Shown: positions 43,798 to 50,850 of the stretch, piece after piece
Position numbering within the stretch: position 1 is the stretch's first letter
Layout: the number at the start of each line of letters is the position of its first letter
DNA from: Gottfriedia sp049568075
Lineage (GTDB): Bacteria; Bacillota; Bacilli; Bacillales; Bacillaceae_G
Strand: one strand, 5' to 3'
DNA length: 64,000 nucleotides
Assembly: GCA_049568075.1 (NCBI GenBank)
Contig: CP144911.1
The notes under the pieces: generated by a model
Databases searched by the model: none
What the model was told of the DNA's origin: nothing
Seen by the model: only the letters and a program-made list of their open reading frames with translations
Position numbers and translations under genes: made by a program

Positions 43798-43823
43798 AAA
43801 TGGTTTCAAAATGAAAACCATTT
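43798..43823 (-). terminator. Intrinsic terminator after the rsmC-like gene
   Basis: Stem AAATGGTTT/AAACCATTT followed on the minus strand by TATTTTTTG. It lies about 130 nt past the methyltransferase stop and about 90 nt before rpoB. No clear rpoB promoter could be named in 43713-43953. Confidence 0.75.
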
Positions 43824-43953
43824 ATTAAACTCAACGACAGTCATTTTACTATCATTTCCAAAGAATATAGAAATATACCCACTTTCAAAAAATCATTTTT
43901 GAAAATAAATATATATTGGCATTTAATAATACTATCACAAGCAAAAATTACAG

Positions 43954-44553
43954 TCAATCTTTTTTACTTTTTATGATATAATACCCTTTATCTTTTTTTA
44001 CTACCTCAACCTCGTCGAAAGTTTCTTTTAATAAATCAAGAGCAGATGGCGCTCCTTGCTTCTTTTTTATAACTACCCAAAGCTCTCCACCAGGGAGTAG
44101 TTTATCATAGGCACTTTTTAAAATCTCATGAACAACACTTTTCCCGGCACGAATTGGCGGATTTGTTAAAATAGCAGCATATTCACCAGTAACATTTTCA
44201 TAGATGCTACTTTCATAGATTTTCACATTATCTATTTTATTTACATCTGCATTTTCTTTTGCTAATTCGATCGCTCTTAAATTCACATCAACCATTTCCA
44301 CCGTTCGACTAGAATCATCTTTTGCGATTGATAATCCTATTGGACCGTATCCACATCCAACGTCTAAAATATTACCTTCAACTTTTGGAAATGTGAACGT
44401 GTTAATTAAAACACGGGATCCAAAATCAACTTCATTCCTAGAAAAAACACCTGAATCAGATTGGAACTTCAAATCATTCCCTCTCAGAGTAAATGAAAAT
44501 ACCTTTTTATCAGTTTTACTATTCGGTTGATTTGTAAAATAATGATCTGCCAT
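43954..44553 (-). CDS. ybxB: RsmC-like class I SAM-dependent methyltransferase (YbxB)
   Basis: 199 residues. SAM-binding motif I DVGCGYGPIGLSIA near residue 60 and catalytic NPP in AILTNPPIRAGK near 131 mark an N2-guanine type methyltransferase related to the C-terminal domain of RsmC. Sits between rplL and rpoB, exactly as B. subtilis ybxB. Probable substrate is 16S rRNA, by homology only. It starts beyond the rplL terminator, with a TTGGAA / TATATA-like promoter in between. Confidence 0.85.
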   Translation of the reverse strand: MADHYFTNQPNSKTDKKVFSFTLRGNDLKFQSDSGVFSRNEVDFGSRVLINTFTFPKVEGNILDVGCGYGPIGLSIAKDDSSRTVEMVDVNLRAIELAKENADVNKIDNVKIYESSIYENVTGEYAAILTNPPIRAGKSVVHEILKSAYDKLLPGGELWVVIKKKQGAPSALDLLKETFDEVEVVKKDKGYYIIKSKKD

Positions 44554-44620
44554 TTAAAATCCTTCTTCCATATATATATACTTATCAACAGTCTTTCCAA
44601 AAGTAATCCCATATGTACAA

Positions 44621-44647
44621 AAAAAGCTCGCATAAATGCGAGCTTTT
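44621..44647 (-). terminator. Intrinsic terminator of rplJ-rplL
   Basis: Stem AAAAGCTCGCAT/ATGCGAGCTTTT followed on the minus strand by TTTGTACA, 18 nt past the rplL stop. Confidence 0.9.
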
Positions 44648-44664
44648 CTAAAAACTTTTAGAAA

Positions 44665-45024
44665 TTACTTAACTTCTACGTTAGCGCCAACTTCTTCAAG
44701 TTTAGCTTTCATTTCTTCAGCTTCTTCTTTGCTGATTCCTTCTTTAATTGCTTTAGGAGTGTTGTCAACTAATTCTTTAGCTTCTTTTAATCCTAAACCA
44801 GTTAATTCACGAACAACTTTGATTACTTTGATTTTTTGGTCGCCAGGGCTAGCTAATACTAAATCAAATTCAGTTTGCTCAGCAGCAGCTTCAACAGCTC
44901 CACCAGCCATTACCATAGGAGCAGCAGCAGTTACGCCGAACTCTTCTTCGATTGCTTTTACTAAGTCATTTAATTCTAATACAGTCATGTTTTTAACTGC
45001 TTCAATGATTTGTTCTTTAGTCAT
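44665..45024 (-). CDS. rplL: 50S ribosomal protein L7/L12
   Basis: 119 residues. N-terminal dimerisation helices (KEQIIEAVKNMTVLELNDLV), an alanine-rich hinge and the C-terminal factor-binding domain (KVIKVVRELTGLGLKEAKELV). Multi-copy stalk protein that recruits GTPase factors. In the rplJ-rplL operon. Confidence 0.98.
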   Translation of the reverse strand: MTKEQIIEAVKNMTVLELNDLVKAIEEEFGVTAAAPMVMAGGAVEAAAEQTEFDLVLASPGDQKIKVIKVVRELTGLGLKEAKELVDNTPKAIKEGISKEEAEEMKAKLEEVGANVEVK

Positions 45025-45080
45025 TGTTAATTTCCTCCTTGTTTATACCTTTAAATTATATATTTTAAGCGATCTTGGCA

Positions 45081-45581
45081 TTAAGCGCCTTGTTCTTCTT
45101 TTTGTTCTGCAACTGCTTTAGTTGCAAGAGCGAAGTTGCGGATTGGTGCTTGTAGCACGCTAAGCAACATAGAAAGTAAACCTTCGCGAGATGGAAGTTC
45201 AGCAAGAGCTTTAACTTCTTCAACAGTAGCAACGTTTCCTTCGATTACACCAGCTTTAATTTCTAAAGCTTCGTGTTTTTTAGCGAAATCGTTGATTACT
45301 TTAGCAGGAGCAATTACATCCTCCGTACTAAACGCGATTGCGTTTGGACCAGTTAATGATTCGTTTAAACCAGCTAAGCCAGCCTCTTCAGCAGCACGAC
45401 GAGTTAAAGTGTTTTTGTAAACTTTGAACTCAACGCCAGCTTCACGTAATTGCTTACGTAATTCAGTTACTTCAGCAACATTTAAACCACGGTAGTCAAC
45501 AACAATTGTTGATTTACTATCACGTAATTTAGCAGCTACTTCAGATACAACTTGTTTTTTAGCTTCTAATACTGCGCTCAT
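45081..45581 (-). CDS. rplJ: 50S ribosomal protein L10
   Basis: 166 residues, standard. KKQVVSEVAAKLRDSKSTIVVDYRG-type N-terminus (split here) and the C-terminal helix that anchors L7/L12 dimers. Forms the stalk base. Preceded by the L10 leader and a perfect consensus promoter; it probably represses its own operon by binding the leader. Confidence 0.98.
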   Translation of the reverse strand: MSAVLEAKKQVVSEVAAKLRDSKSTIVVDYRGLNVAEVTELRKQLREAGVEFKVYKNTLTRRAAEEAGLAGLNESLTGPNAIAFSTEDVIAPAKVINDFAKKHEALEIKAGVIEGNVATVEEVKALAELPSREGLLSMLLSVLQAPIRNFALATKAVAEQKEEQGA

Positions 45582-45629
45582 TTATTACACCTCCTGTGGA
45601 TTTTTGTGTGTATACCGCAAAAGTGTAAC

Positions 45630-45765
45630 CATAGCAAAACCTCCACGAACTTTTTTAAAAAAAGACATGGAGGTTGTATATGCACGAATTTATCAGTTAT
45701 ACACCTCGGTAGGATATTAAGCATAAGCACCTACTGTCTACGGTAGTCTATTTAATTAGCAAGAC
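45630..45765 (-). ncRNA. L10 leader RNA with attenuator hairpin
   Basis: Segments CCTACCGAGGTGTATA and GCATATACAACCTCCATG are those of the known Firmicutes L10 leader. The AACCTCCA arm can pair either upstream with the GAGGTGTATA segment or downstream with TGGAGGTTTTGC at about 45637-45645, the latter forming a terminator-like hairpin. Established role: L10(L12)4 binding controls rplJ-rplL transcription. Confidence 0.82.
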
Positions 45766-45772
45766 AATCTCC

Positions 45773-45801
45773 ATTATAGAGAGTTCTTGTCGAATTGTCA
45801 A
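45773..45801 (-). promoter_or_regulatory. Perfect sigma-A promoter of rplJ-rplL
   Basis: -35 TTGACA (45796-45801), 17-bp spacer, -10 TATAAT (45773-45778): both hexamers and spacing are ideal. It starts 15 bp past the rplA stop codon. Confidence 0.93.
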
Positions 45802-45815
45802 CTTTGTTTTTTATC

Positions 45816-46505
45816 TTAGAAACTAGCTGGATCTACTTTGATACCAGGGCCCATAGTTGAAGTGATTGCTACGTTCTTCATGTATGTTCCTTTAGCAGCA
45901 GCAGGTTTAACTTTAACCATAGTTTCAAAGATTGTTGTAAAGTTTTCTACTAACTTTTCGTTTTCGAAAGATACTTTACCGATTGGTACGTGAATGTTAC
46001 CAGCTTTATCAACACGGTATTCAACTTTACCAGCTTTGATTTCGTTAACAGCTTTAGTTACGTCAAATGTAACTGTACCTGTTTTCGGGTTTGGCATTAA
46101 ACCTTTAGGTCCTAATACACGTCCTAATTTACCAACTTCAGCCATCATGTCTGGAGTTGCTACTACTACATCAAAATCGAACCAACCTTGTTGGATTTTG
46201 TTAATCATGTCAGCATCGCCTACGAAATCAGCACCAGCAGCTTCAGCTTCTTTAGCTTTTTCACCTTTAGCGAATACTAATACACGTTGTACTTTACCAG
46301 TACCGTGTGGAAGAACTACTGCACCACGAATTTGTTGGTCAGCTTTCTTTGGATCTACTCCTAAACGGAATGCTACTTCAACTGTTGCATCAAAGTTAAC
46401 AGTTGTAGTCTTTTTAACAAGTTCAACAGCTTCATTTACTGCGTAAACAGCTGTACGATCTACTAATTTAATAGCTTCTTGGTATTTTTTACCTTTGTTA
46501 GCCAT
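45816..46505 (-). CDS. rplA: 50S ribosomal protein L1
   Basis: 229 residues. LPHGTGKVQRVLVFAKG and GRVLGPKGLMPNPKTGTV are diagnostic. Forms the mobile L1 stalk at the exit site and is a classic translational repressor of the L11-L1 operon. A stem-loop like the L1 target stands directly before its ribosome binding site and another before rplK. Confidence 0.98.
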   Translation of the reverse strand: MANKGKKYQEAIKLVDRTAVYAVNEAVELVKKTTTVNFDATVEVAFRLGVDPKKADQQIRGAVVLPHGTGKVQRVLVFAKGEKAKEAEAAGADFVGDADMINKIQQGWFDFDVVVATPDMMAEVGKLGRVLGPKGLMPNPKTGTVTFDVTKAVNEIKAGKVEYRVDKAGNIHVPIGKVSFENEKLVENFTTIFETMVKVKPAAAKGTYMKNVAITSTMGPGIKVDPASF

Positions 46506-46522
46506 GTTTTATTCCTCCTAAT

Positions 46523-46548
46523 GTGGTTTTAACGGATTTTCCTCCCAC
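46523..46548 (-). promoter_or_regulatory. L1-binding-site-like stem-loop before rplA
   Basis: GTGG-GA-GGA-loop-TCC-GTTA...-CCAC on the minus strand: outer GTGG/CCAC helix, GA/GTTA internal loop, inner GGA/TCC helix. It abuts the AGGAGG site of rplA and repeats the architecture of 47073-47100. Confidence 0.6.
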
Positions 46549-46554
46549 GAATAA

Positions 46555-46592
46555 AGGTTGCGATAAAACACATCAAATGATGTTCGCAACCT
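46555..46592 (-). other. Hairpin between rplK and rplA
   Basis: AGGTTGCGA/TCGCAACCT stem with an inner CATC/GATG helix. A short TTTATT follows on the minus strand, so it could be a weak terminator or an RNA processing stem. It precedes the L1-like element of rplA. Confidence 0.6.
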
Positions 46593-46620
46593 CCTCAATC
46601 ACACCTTATTGAAGATGGGA

Positions 46621-47046
46621 TTAGTCTTCAATAACGATACCCATACTACGTGCAGTACCTTCTACCATACGCATAGCAGCTTCAACAGAAGCAGCATTTA
46701 AGTCAGGCATTTTTTGTTCAGCAATCTCACGCACTTTATCGCGTTTAACTGTTGCTACTTTTTTACGATTTGGTTCACCAGAACCAGACTCAATACCAGC
46801 CGCTACTTTAAGAAGTACTGCAGCAGGAGGAGTTTTCGTAATAAATGTAAACGAACGATCTTCGAATACAGTGATTTCAACAGGAATAATTAGACCAGCT
46901 TGGTCAGCTGTACGAGCGTTGAACTCTTTACAGAATCCCATGATGTTAACACCTGCTTGTCCTAGTGCAGGACCAACTGGTGGTGCTGGGTTTGCTTTCC
47001 CTGCAGGAATTTGCAATTTTACCATTTTAATTACTTTTTTAGCCAC
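46621..47046 (-). CDS. rplK: 50S ribosomal protein L11
   Basis: 141 residues from GTG 47044-47046, equal to B. subtilis L11 (M-AKKV); AAGGAGG lies before it. KLQIPAGKANPAPPVGPALG and ESGSGEPNRKKVATVKRDKV are diagnostic. L11 shapes the GTPase centre and is needed for RelA activation. First gene of rplK-rplA. Confidence 0.98.
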   Translation of the reverse strand: MAKKVIKMVKLQIPAGKANPAPPVGPALGQAGVNIMGFCKEFNARTADQAGLIIPVEITVFEDRSFTFITKTPPAAVLLKVAAGIESGSGEPNRKKVATVKRDKVREIAEQKMPDLNAASVEAAMRMVEGTARSMGIVIED

Positions 47047-47072
47047 GAGACACACCTCCTTAAGTCCGTGAT

Positions 47073-47100
47073 GTGGTAACGGGTTTTTACACCCTCCCAC
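47073..47100 (-). promoter_or_regulatory. L1-binding-site-like stem-loop before rplK
   Basis: GTGG-GA-GGGT-GTAAAA-ACCC-GTTA-CCAC on the minus strand. Outer and inner 4-bp helices flank a GA/GTTA internal loop, as in L1 target sites on 23S rRNA and L11-L1 mRNAs. It lies shortly before the rplK ribosome binding site. Confidence 0.65.
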
Positions 47101-47215
47101 TCATATCGTTTTGCATTTACATGCATATTCTTATACAGAAGTTAATACCATCTTTTCGATGCATATTGACCTTTAAAAGTCTAACATTTTCAAAATAAAA
47201 ATGCAAGGTCTTGTA

Positions 47216-47749
47216 TTATAATTTTTCAATAAGATGTAAATCCAGTTCTACCGGTGTTTCTTTATTAAAGAATTCTACTAACACAGTCACTTTTTTCTTT
47301 TCGAAGTCAATTTCTTTAATTGATCCAGTATAATTCGCAAATGGACCTTCTTTTAATCGAACAACTTCATTTACATCTAAATCAAAATCAATTGTTTGTT
47401 CATCTAGACCCATATGTTTTAGAATATGAGTAATTTCTTCTTCTAAAAGTGGGGTTGGTTTTGAACCAGATCCTGCCGAGCCAACGAAACCAGTTACTCC
47501 CGGTGTATTTCGAACTACATACCAAGAATCGTCAGTCATCACTAGTTCAACTAACACATAACCAGGAAACACTTTACGTTTCGTTACTTTTTCTTTACCG
47601 TTCTTCATTTCTACTTCTGATTCTTCTGGAACTATTACACGGAAAATTTTATCCTGCATTCCCATTGTTTCTACACGTTTTTCTAAATTCGCTTTTACTT
47701 TATTCTCATATCCTGAGTAAGTATGAACTACATACCATCTTTTTTCCAT
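47216..47749 (-). CDS. nusG: Transcription termination/antitermination factor NusG
   Basis: 177 residues, same length as B. subtilis. N-terminal NGN domain (KRWYVVHTYSGYENKVKANL, FPGYVLVELVMTDDSWYVVR) and C-terminal KOW domain (EGPFANYTGSIKEID). Modulates pausing and intrinsic termination. Its ribosome binding site is unusually far from the ATG, with a small hairpin between, and an intrinsic terminator separates it from secE. Confidence 0.98.
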   Translation of the reverse strand: MEKRWYVVHTYSGYENKVKANLEKRVETMGMQDKIFRVIVPEESEVEMKNGKEKVTKRKVFPGYVLVELVMTDDSWYVVRNTPGVTGFVGSAGSGSKPTPLLEEEITHILKHMGLDEQTIDFDLDVNEVVRLKEGPFANYTGSIKEIDFEKKKVTVLVEFFNKETPVELDLHLIEKL

Positions 47750-47778
47750 GTTAGAGGACTACTTGTCCTTCCCTCCCC
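47750..47778 (-). promoter_or_regulatory. Looped-out ribosome binding site of nusG
   Basis: The only strong SD sequence, GGGGAGGGA (47770-47778), is 20 nt from the ATG. The space holds AGGAC-AAGTA-GTCCT (47755-47769), a perfect 5-bp hairpin; folding it leaves an effective spacing of 5 nt. Translation may depend on this fold. Confidence 0.55.
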
Positions 47779-47799
47779 GGTCAACTTTCTTTGCAAATT

Positions 47800-47826
47800 A
47801 AAAAACCCGTCACCGGGCTTTTTTTT
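47800..47826 (-). terminator. Intrinsic terminator between secE and nusG
   Basis: GCCCGGTGACGGG hairpin flanked by A8 and followed on the minus strand by TTTTTTAATTT. It is 38 nt past the secE stop and about 50 nt before nusG. No nusG promoter is apparent downstream, so it probably acts as an attenuator. Confidence 0.85.
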
Positions 47827-47863
47827 AAACATTATCACTCATTATAGCACAATTAGTTTTAAC

Positions 47864-48046
47864 TTATTCAAGAATAAGTCGAATTAGTTTAGAAAGTCCT
47901 GTGTCAATTACAGCGAAGAATACTACAAAGAACAAAACTGTAGCTAATACTGTAACTGTTGAATTAACTAATTCTTTACGTTTAGGCCATGAAACTTTTT
48001 TCATTTCACTTTTTACTTCGCGAAAAAACTTACCGATACGACCCAC
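47864..48046 (-). CDS. secE: Preprotein translocase subunit SecE
   Basis: 60 residues with one C-terminal membrane helix. The conserved amphipathic segment SEMKKVSWPKRKEL precedes the span. I prefer GTG 48044-48046: a GGGGG segment lies 8 nt before it and the length fits the 59-residue B. subtilis protein. An ATG at 48059-48061 (65 residues) is possible but lacks a ribosome binding site. Between rpmG and nusG. Confidence 0.93.
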   Translation of the reverse strand: MGRIGKFFREVKSEMKKVSWPKRKELVNSTVTVLATVLFFVVFFAVIDTGLSKLIRLILE

Positions 48047-48173
48047 AGATGCAACCCCCATATATACTAGTTTAGAGATTTACGAAACGTCCGCCTTGTC
48101 CAAAAATTAGTGCATGATCTTTAGTTTATAAATAGAATAAGGACATTCGCAATTATCATTTATCTTACTTCAT

Positions 48174-48320
48174 TTATTTTGTTTCTTTATGTGTTGTATG
48201 CTCATTGCATGTTTTACAAAACTTTTTCATCTCCAAACGTTCTACAGAAGAGGAATTCTTCATTGTGGAGTAATTTCTATTATTGCAATTAGCGCACGAC
48301 AGGACAACTTTTTTTCTCAT
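48174..48320 (-). CDS. rpmG: 50S ribosomal protein L33 (zinc-type)
   Basis: 48 residues read directly: MRKKVVLSCANCNNRNYST start and FCKTCNEHTTHKETK end. Zinc ligands CANC and CKTC are both present. Lies before secE, as B. subtilis rpmGB. ATG 48318-48320; only a weak GGTG ribosome binding site. Confidence 0.95.
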   Translation of the reverse strand: MRKKVVLSCANCNNRNYSTMKNSSSVERLEMKKFCKTCNEHTTHKETK

Positions 48321-48359
48321 GGTGACACCAACCTAATTCATCTATAATTATCCATCTAG

Positions 48360-48388
48360 AATGTACCATGTGAAATATAAACTGTCAA
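48360..48388 (-). promoter_or_regulatory. Sigma-A promoter of rpmG-secE
   Basis: -35 TTGACA (48383-48388), 17-bp spacer, -10 TACATT (48360-48365) with a TGG extension directly before it. Situated between sigH and rpmG. Confidence 0.65.
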
Positions 48389-48454
48389 ATTCATTTCTAA
48401 ACCCTTGTATTCCTATATATTATTATGAATTACAAAGGAATTTATTTGATCTAA

Positions 48455-49105
48455 TTAAACTGATAGTTCTCTGATTTCCATATATCTTTCAAGCTTTCTT
48501 TTCACTCTCTGTAAAGCATTATCAATTGATTTTACATGTCTGTTTAACTCTTCTGATATTTCTTGGTAAGATCGACCATCTAAATAGAGTGATAATACTT
48601 TTCTTTCTAAATCGCTTAATAATTCAGACATTTTAAGCTCTATGTCCACATTTTCTTCTTGATTGATAACAAGTTCCTCTGGATCCATGTTTTTTGTTTC
48701 TGTTAAAACATCCAGTAATGTACGATCAGATTCCTCATCATAAATAGGCTTGTCCAATGAAACATATGAATTTAATGGGATGTGCTTTTGCCTAGTTGCT
48801 GTTTTAATTGCTGTAATAATTTGTCTTGTAATGCATAATTCTGCAAACGCCTTGAATGAAGATAGTTTGTCTTCTTTGTAATCACGAATTGCTTTGTATA
48901 ATCCAATCATACCTTCTTGAATGATGTCTTCACGGTCAGCTCCTATTAGGAAATAAGACCTAGATTTTGCTTTAACGAAATTTCGGTACTTTTGAATTAA
49001 AAATGTTAGTGCCTCTTGATCACCTTCTCGAACATACTCGAGAATTACTTCATCTTCTAAAGGGCCATACTCTATCATTAGCTTCAATTCCTGTTCAACG
49101 TTCAA
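48455..49105 (-). CDS. sigH: RNA polymerase sigma factor SigH
   Basis: 216 residues. Sigma-70-family region 2 (YRNFVKAKSRSYFLIGADREDIIQEG split here) and region 4 (ERKVLSLYLDGRSYQEISEEL) match B. subtilis Spo0H almost throughout. Directs transition-state and early sporulation genes. Start is TTG 49103-49105, 8 nt after GGAGG; the GTG three codons upstream overlaps that site. Preceded by a sigma-A promoter. Its presence with cwlD shows a spore former. Confidence 0.97.
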   Translation of the reverse strand: MNVEQELKLMIEYGPLEDEVILEYVREGDQEALTFLIQKYRNFVKAKSRSYFLIGADREDIIQEGMIGLYKAIRDYKEDKLSSFKAFAELCITRQIITAIKTATRQKHIPLNSYVSLDKPIYDEESDRTLLDVLTETKNMDPEELVINQEENVDIELKMSELLSDLERKVLSLYLDGRSYQEISEELNRHVKSIDNALQRVKRKLERYMEIRELSV

Positions 49106-49137
49106 AATTAGCACCTCCGACCAAACAATTTAATTAA

Positions 49138-49166
49138 ATTATACAGCACAAAGAAGAAGGAAACAA
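49138..49166 (-). promoter_or_regulatory. Sigma-A promoter of sigH
   Basis: -35 TTGTTT (49161-49166), 17-bp spacer, -10 TATAAT (49138-49143), directly after the rae1 stop. In B. subtilis this promoter is AbrB-repressed; the A/T-rich setting would allow it here. Confidence 0.8.
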
Positions 49167-49170
49167 TAAG

Positions 49171-49695
49171 TCATCGTTCCCCTCTTCGCCATTTTTCTAA
49201 AATTTCTGTTTGTTTCGAATTTAAAGTCTTACTAATCGTCAGTCTTTGATCAGGTATTTCACTAATTCGACTACTTATCATTTTTTTATTTTGAGTAACC
49301 GATCGATAAAGTTCCATTGCAGGTATACGAAGTGCACCTTGTCCAAATATTTGCCATTGCTCAGTAAAGTCAGATGTCGCAACATAAATATGATGGTTAA
49401 CATGACGAAGCTCAATTGCAAGTTTTTCAATTTTTTCATCAGCCGTTTGGTTTTTCCGAGTAAAAATTACTTCGACCTTGGAATTCTTGTCGACCTTTTC
49501 GATTCCATTTACAAAATGAGCATCAAATACAACAATTATATACATCCCTGTGTATGCCTTATACTCAGCAAGTTGAGTAATTAGATAATCACGTGATTTA
49601 TCAAAGTCAATTTCTCGAAGTTTTCTAAGATTCGGCCAAGCTCCAATCATGTTATAACCATCTACAATAAGAATCTCTTTCTTTTTATGATCCAA
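49171..49695 (-). CDS. rae1: Ribosome-dependent mRNA endonuclease Rae1 (YacP, NYN domain)
   Basis: 174 residues from TTG 49693-49695. PIN/NYN-type motifs ILIVDGYNMIGAWPNL, VVFDAH and ATSDFTEQWQIFGQGA carry the acidic active-site residues. In B. subtilis it cuts mRNA in the ribosomal A site. The ATG at 49722 has no ribosome binding site and lies deep in rlmB; the TTG has only weak AAGAGA, so the start is uncertain. Overlaps rlmB by 11 bp. Confidence 0.88.
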   Translation of the reverse strand: MDHKKKEILIVDGYNMIGAWPNLRKLREIDFDKSRDYLITQLAEYKAYTGMYIIVVFDAHFVNGIEKVDKNSKVEVIFTRKNQTADEKIEKLAIELRHVNHHIYVATSDFTEQWQIFGQGALRIPAMELYRSVTQNKKMISSRISEIPDQRLTISKTLNSKQTEILEKWRRGER

Positions 49696-50428
49696 GCGGG
49701 TGTCTCTTACGATGTATTTCATACATTAATAGACTAGCCGCAACAGACGCATTTAAAGATGTAACTTTACCGACCATTGGTAACTTAATTAGGAAATCAC
49801 ATTTTTCCTTTAAGATCCTGCTCATGCCTTTACCTTCGCTACCAATAATTAACCCAAGAGAAATTTGGCCATCCATGTTTCGATAGTCATCAGCACCTTT
49901 TGCATCTGTACCAAAAATCCAAACTCCTCTTTCTTTTAATTCATCTATAGTTCTTGCTAAGTTCGTTACTCTTGCTACTGGAATGTATTCAATTGCTCCA
50001 GTAGAGGCCTTAGCAACCGCTGAAGTTAAACCTACCGCTCTTCTCTTTGGAATAATGATTCCATGAGCACCAACTGCATCTGCAGTTCTCATAATCGAGC
50101 CTAAATTATGAGGGTCTTCAATTTCATCAAGAATTAAGAAGAACGGTTGTTCATTTCGACTACTAGCCACTTCAAACAAATCATCAATTTCCACATATTC
50201 ATATGCAGCTACTTGCGCTACTACCCCTTGGTGGTTACCTTTAACCATTCCATCTAATTTCTTGTTTGGTGCTGTTTGAACGATCACTTTGTTTTGGTTA
50301 GCTAATTCTAAAAGTTTATGGATTTGACCTTTATTTGCTCCTTCGCTAACCCAAATTTTATTTATATCACGACCTGAACGTATTGCTTCCATAACTGGAT
50401 TACGTCCAATAATAAATTCTTCTGACAT
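49685..50428 (-). CDS. rlmB: 23S rRNA (guanosine-2'-O)-methyltransferase RlmB-type (SpoU family)
   Basis: 247 residues from ATG 50426-50428 (site AAAGGAG); the upstream in-frame start is rejected. SpoU motifs: ILDEIEDPHNLGSIMRTADA, IIGSEGKGMSRI and LPMVGKVTSLNASVA, forming the knotted SAM site. N-terminal substrate-binding domain starts EEFIIGRNPVMEAI. Orthologue of B. subtilis YacO; modification of G2251 of 23S rRNA is inferred. Overlaps rae1. Confidence 0.93.
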   Translation of the reverse strand: MSEEFIIGRNPVMEAIRSGRDINKIWVSEGANKGQIHKLLELANQNKVIVQTAPNKKLDGMVKGNHQGVVAQVAAYEYVEIDDLFEVASSRNEQPFFLILDEIEDPHNLGSIMRTADAVGAHGIIIPKRRAVGLTSAVAKASTGAIEYIPVARVTNLARTIDELKERGVWIFGTDAKGADDYRNMDGQISLGLIIGSEGKGMSRILKEKCDFLIKLPMVGKVTSLNASVAASLLMYEIHRKRHPLGS

Positions 50429-50429
50429 A

Positions 50430-50846
50430 TTATGCTCCTTTATCATTCTCAATAAATTGAATCGCAAATTGTACAATTGTATTGAGTCTATCTTCATTTT
50501 TTAATAAATAATGGTACCCAATTAACGCTTCCATTGCGGTTGCGTATCGATATGTTTGTACATCCGTATTTTTTGGTACAGTTCCTGACTTTGCATTCCG
50601 GCCCCTTTTAACAACTGCAACTTCTTCATCTGACAATATCTCAGTAAAAAGCATTTCTCTAATTACTTTAGCTTGTCCTTTCGCAGAAACAAATCTTGTT
50701 GCTGCACGGTGAAGTTGATTAGGTCTTACTGTTCCTTTTTCAAGGAGGTGATGACGTATATAAATTTCATATACAGCATCACCTATATAAGCAAGTGCTA
50801 AACTGTTTAGTTGTTTAGCATCAATATTTTGGTTACTTTCAATCAT
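50430..50846 (-). CDS. mrnC: Mini-ribonuclease 3 (MrnC)
   Basis: 138 residues from ATG 50844-50846 with a GAGG site; the upstream start lies in cysS. RNase III catalytic domain without a dsRBD: LNSLALAYIGDAVYEIYIR with the catalytic Asp and YRYATAMEALIGYHYL with the Glu. Matures the 3' and 5' ends of 23S rRNA. One base separates it from rlmB. Confidence 0.95.
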   Translation of the reverse strand: MIESNQNIDAKQLNSLALAYIGDAVYEIYIRHHLLEKGTVRPNQLHRAATRFVSAKGQAKVIREMLFTEILSDEEVAVVKRGRNAKSGTVPKNTDVQTYRYATAMEALIGYHYLLKNEDRLNTIVQFAIQFIENDKGA

Positions 50847-50850
50847 GAAG

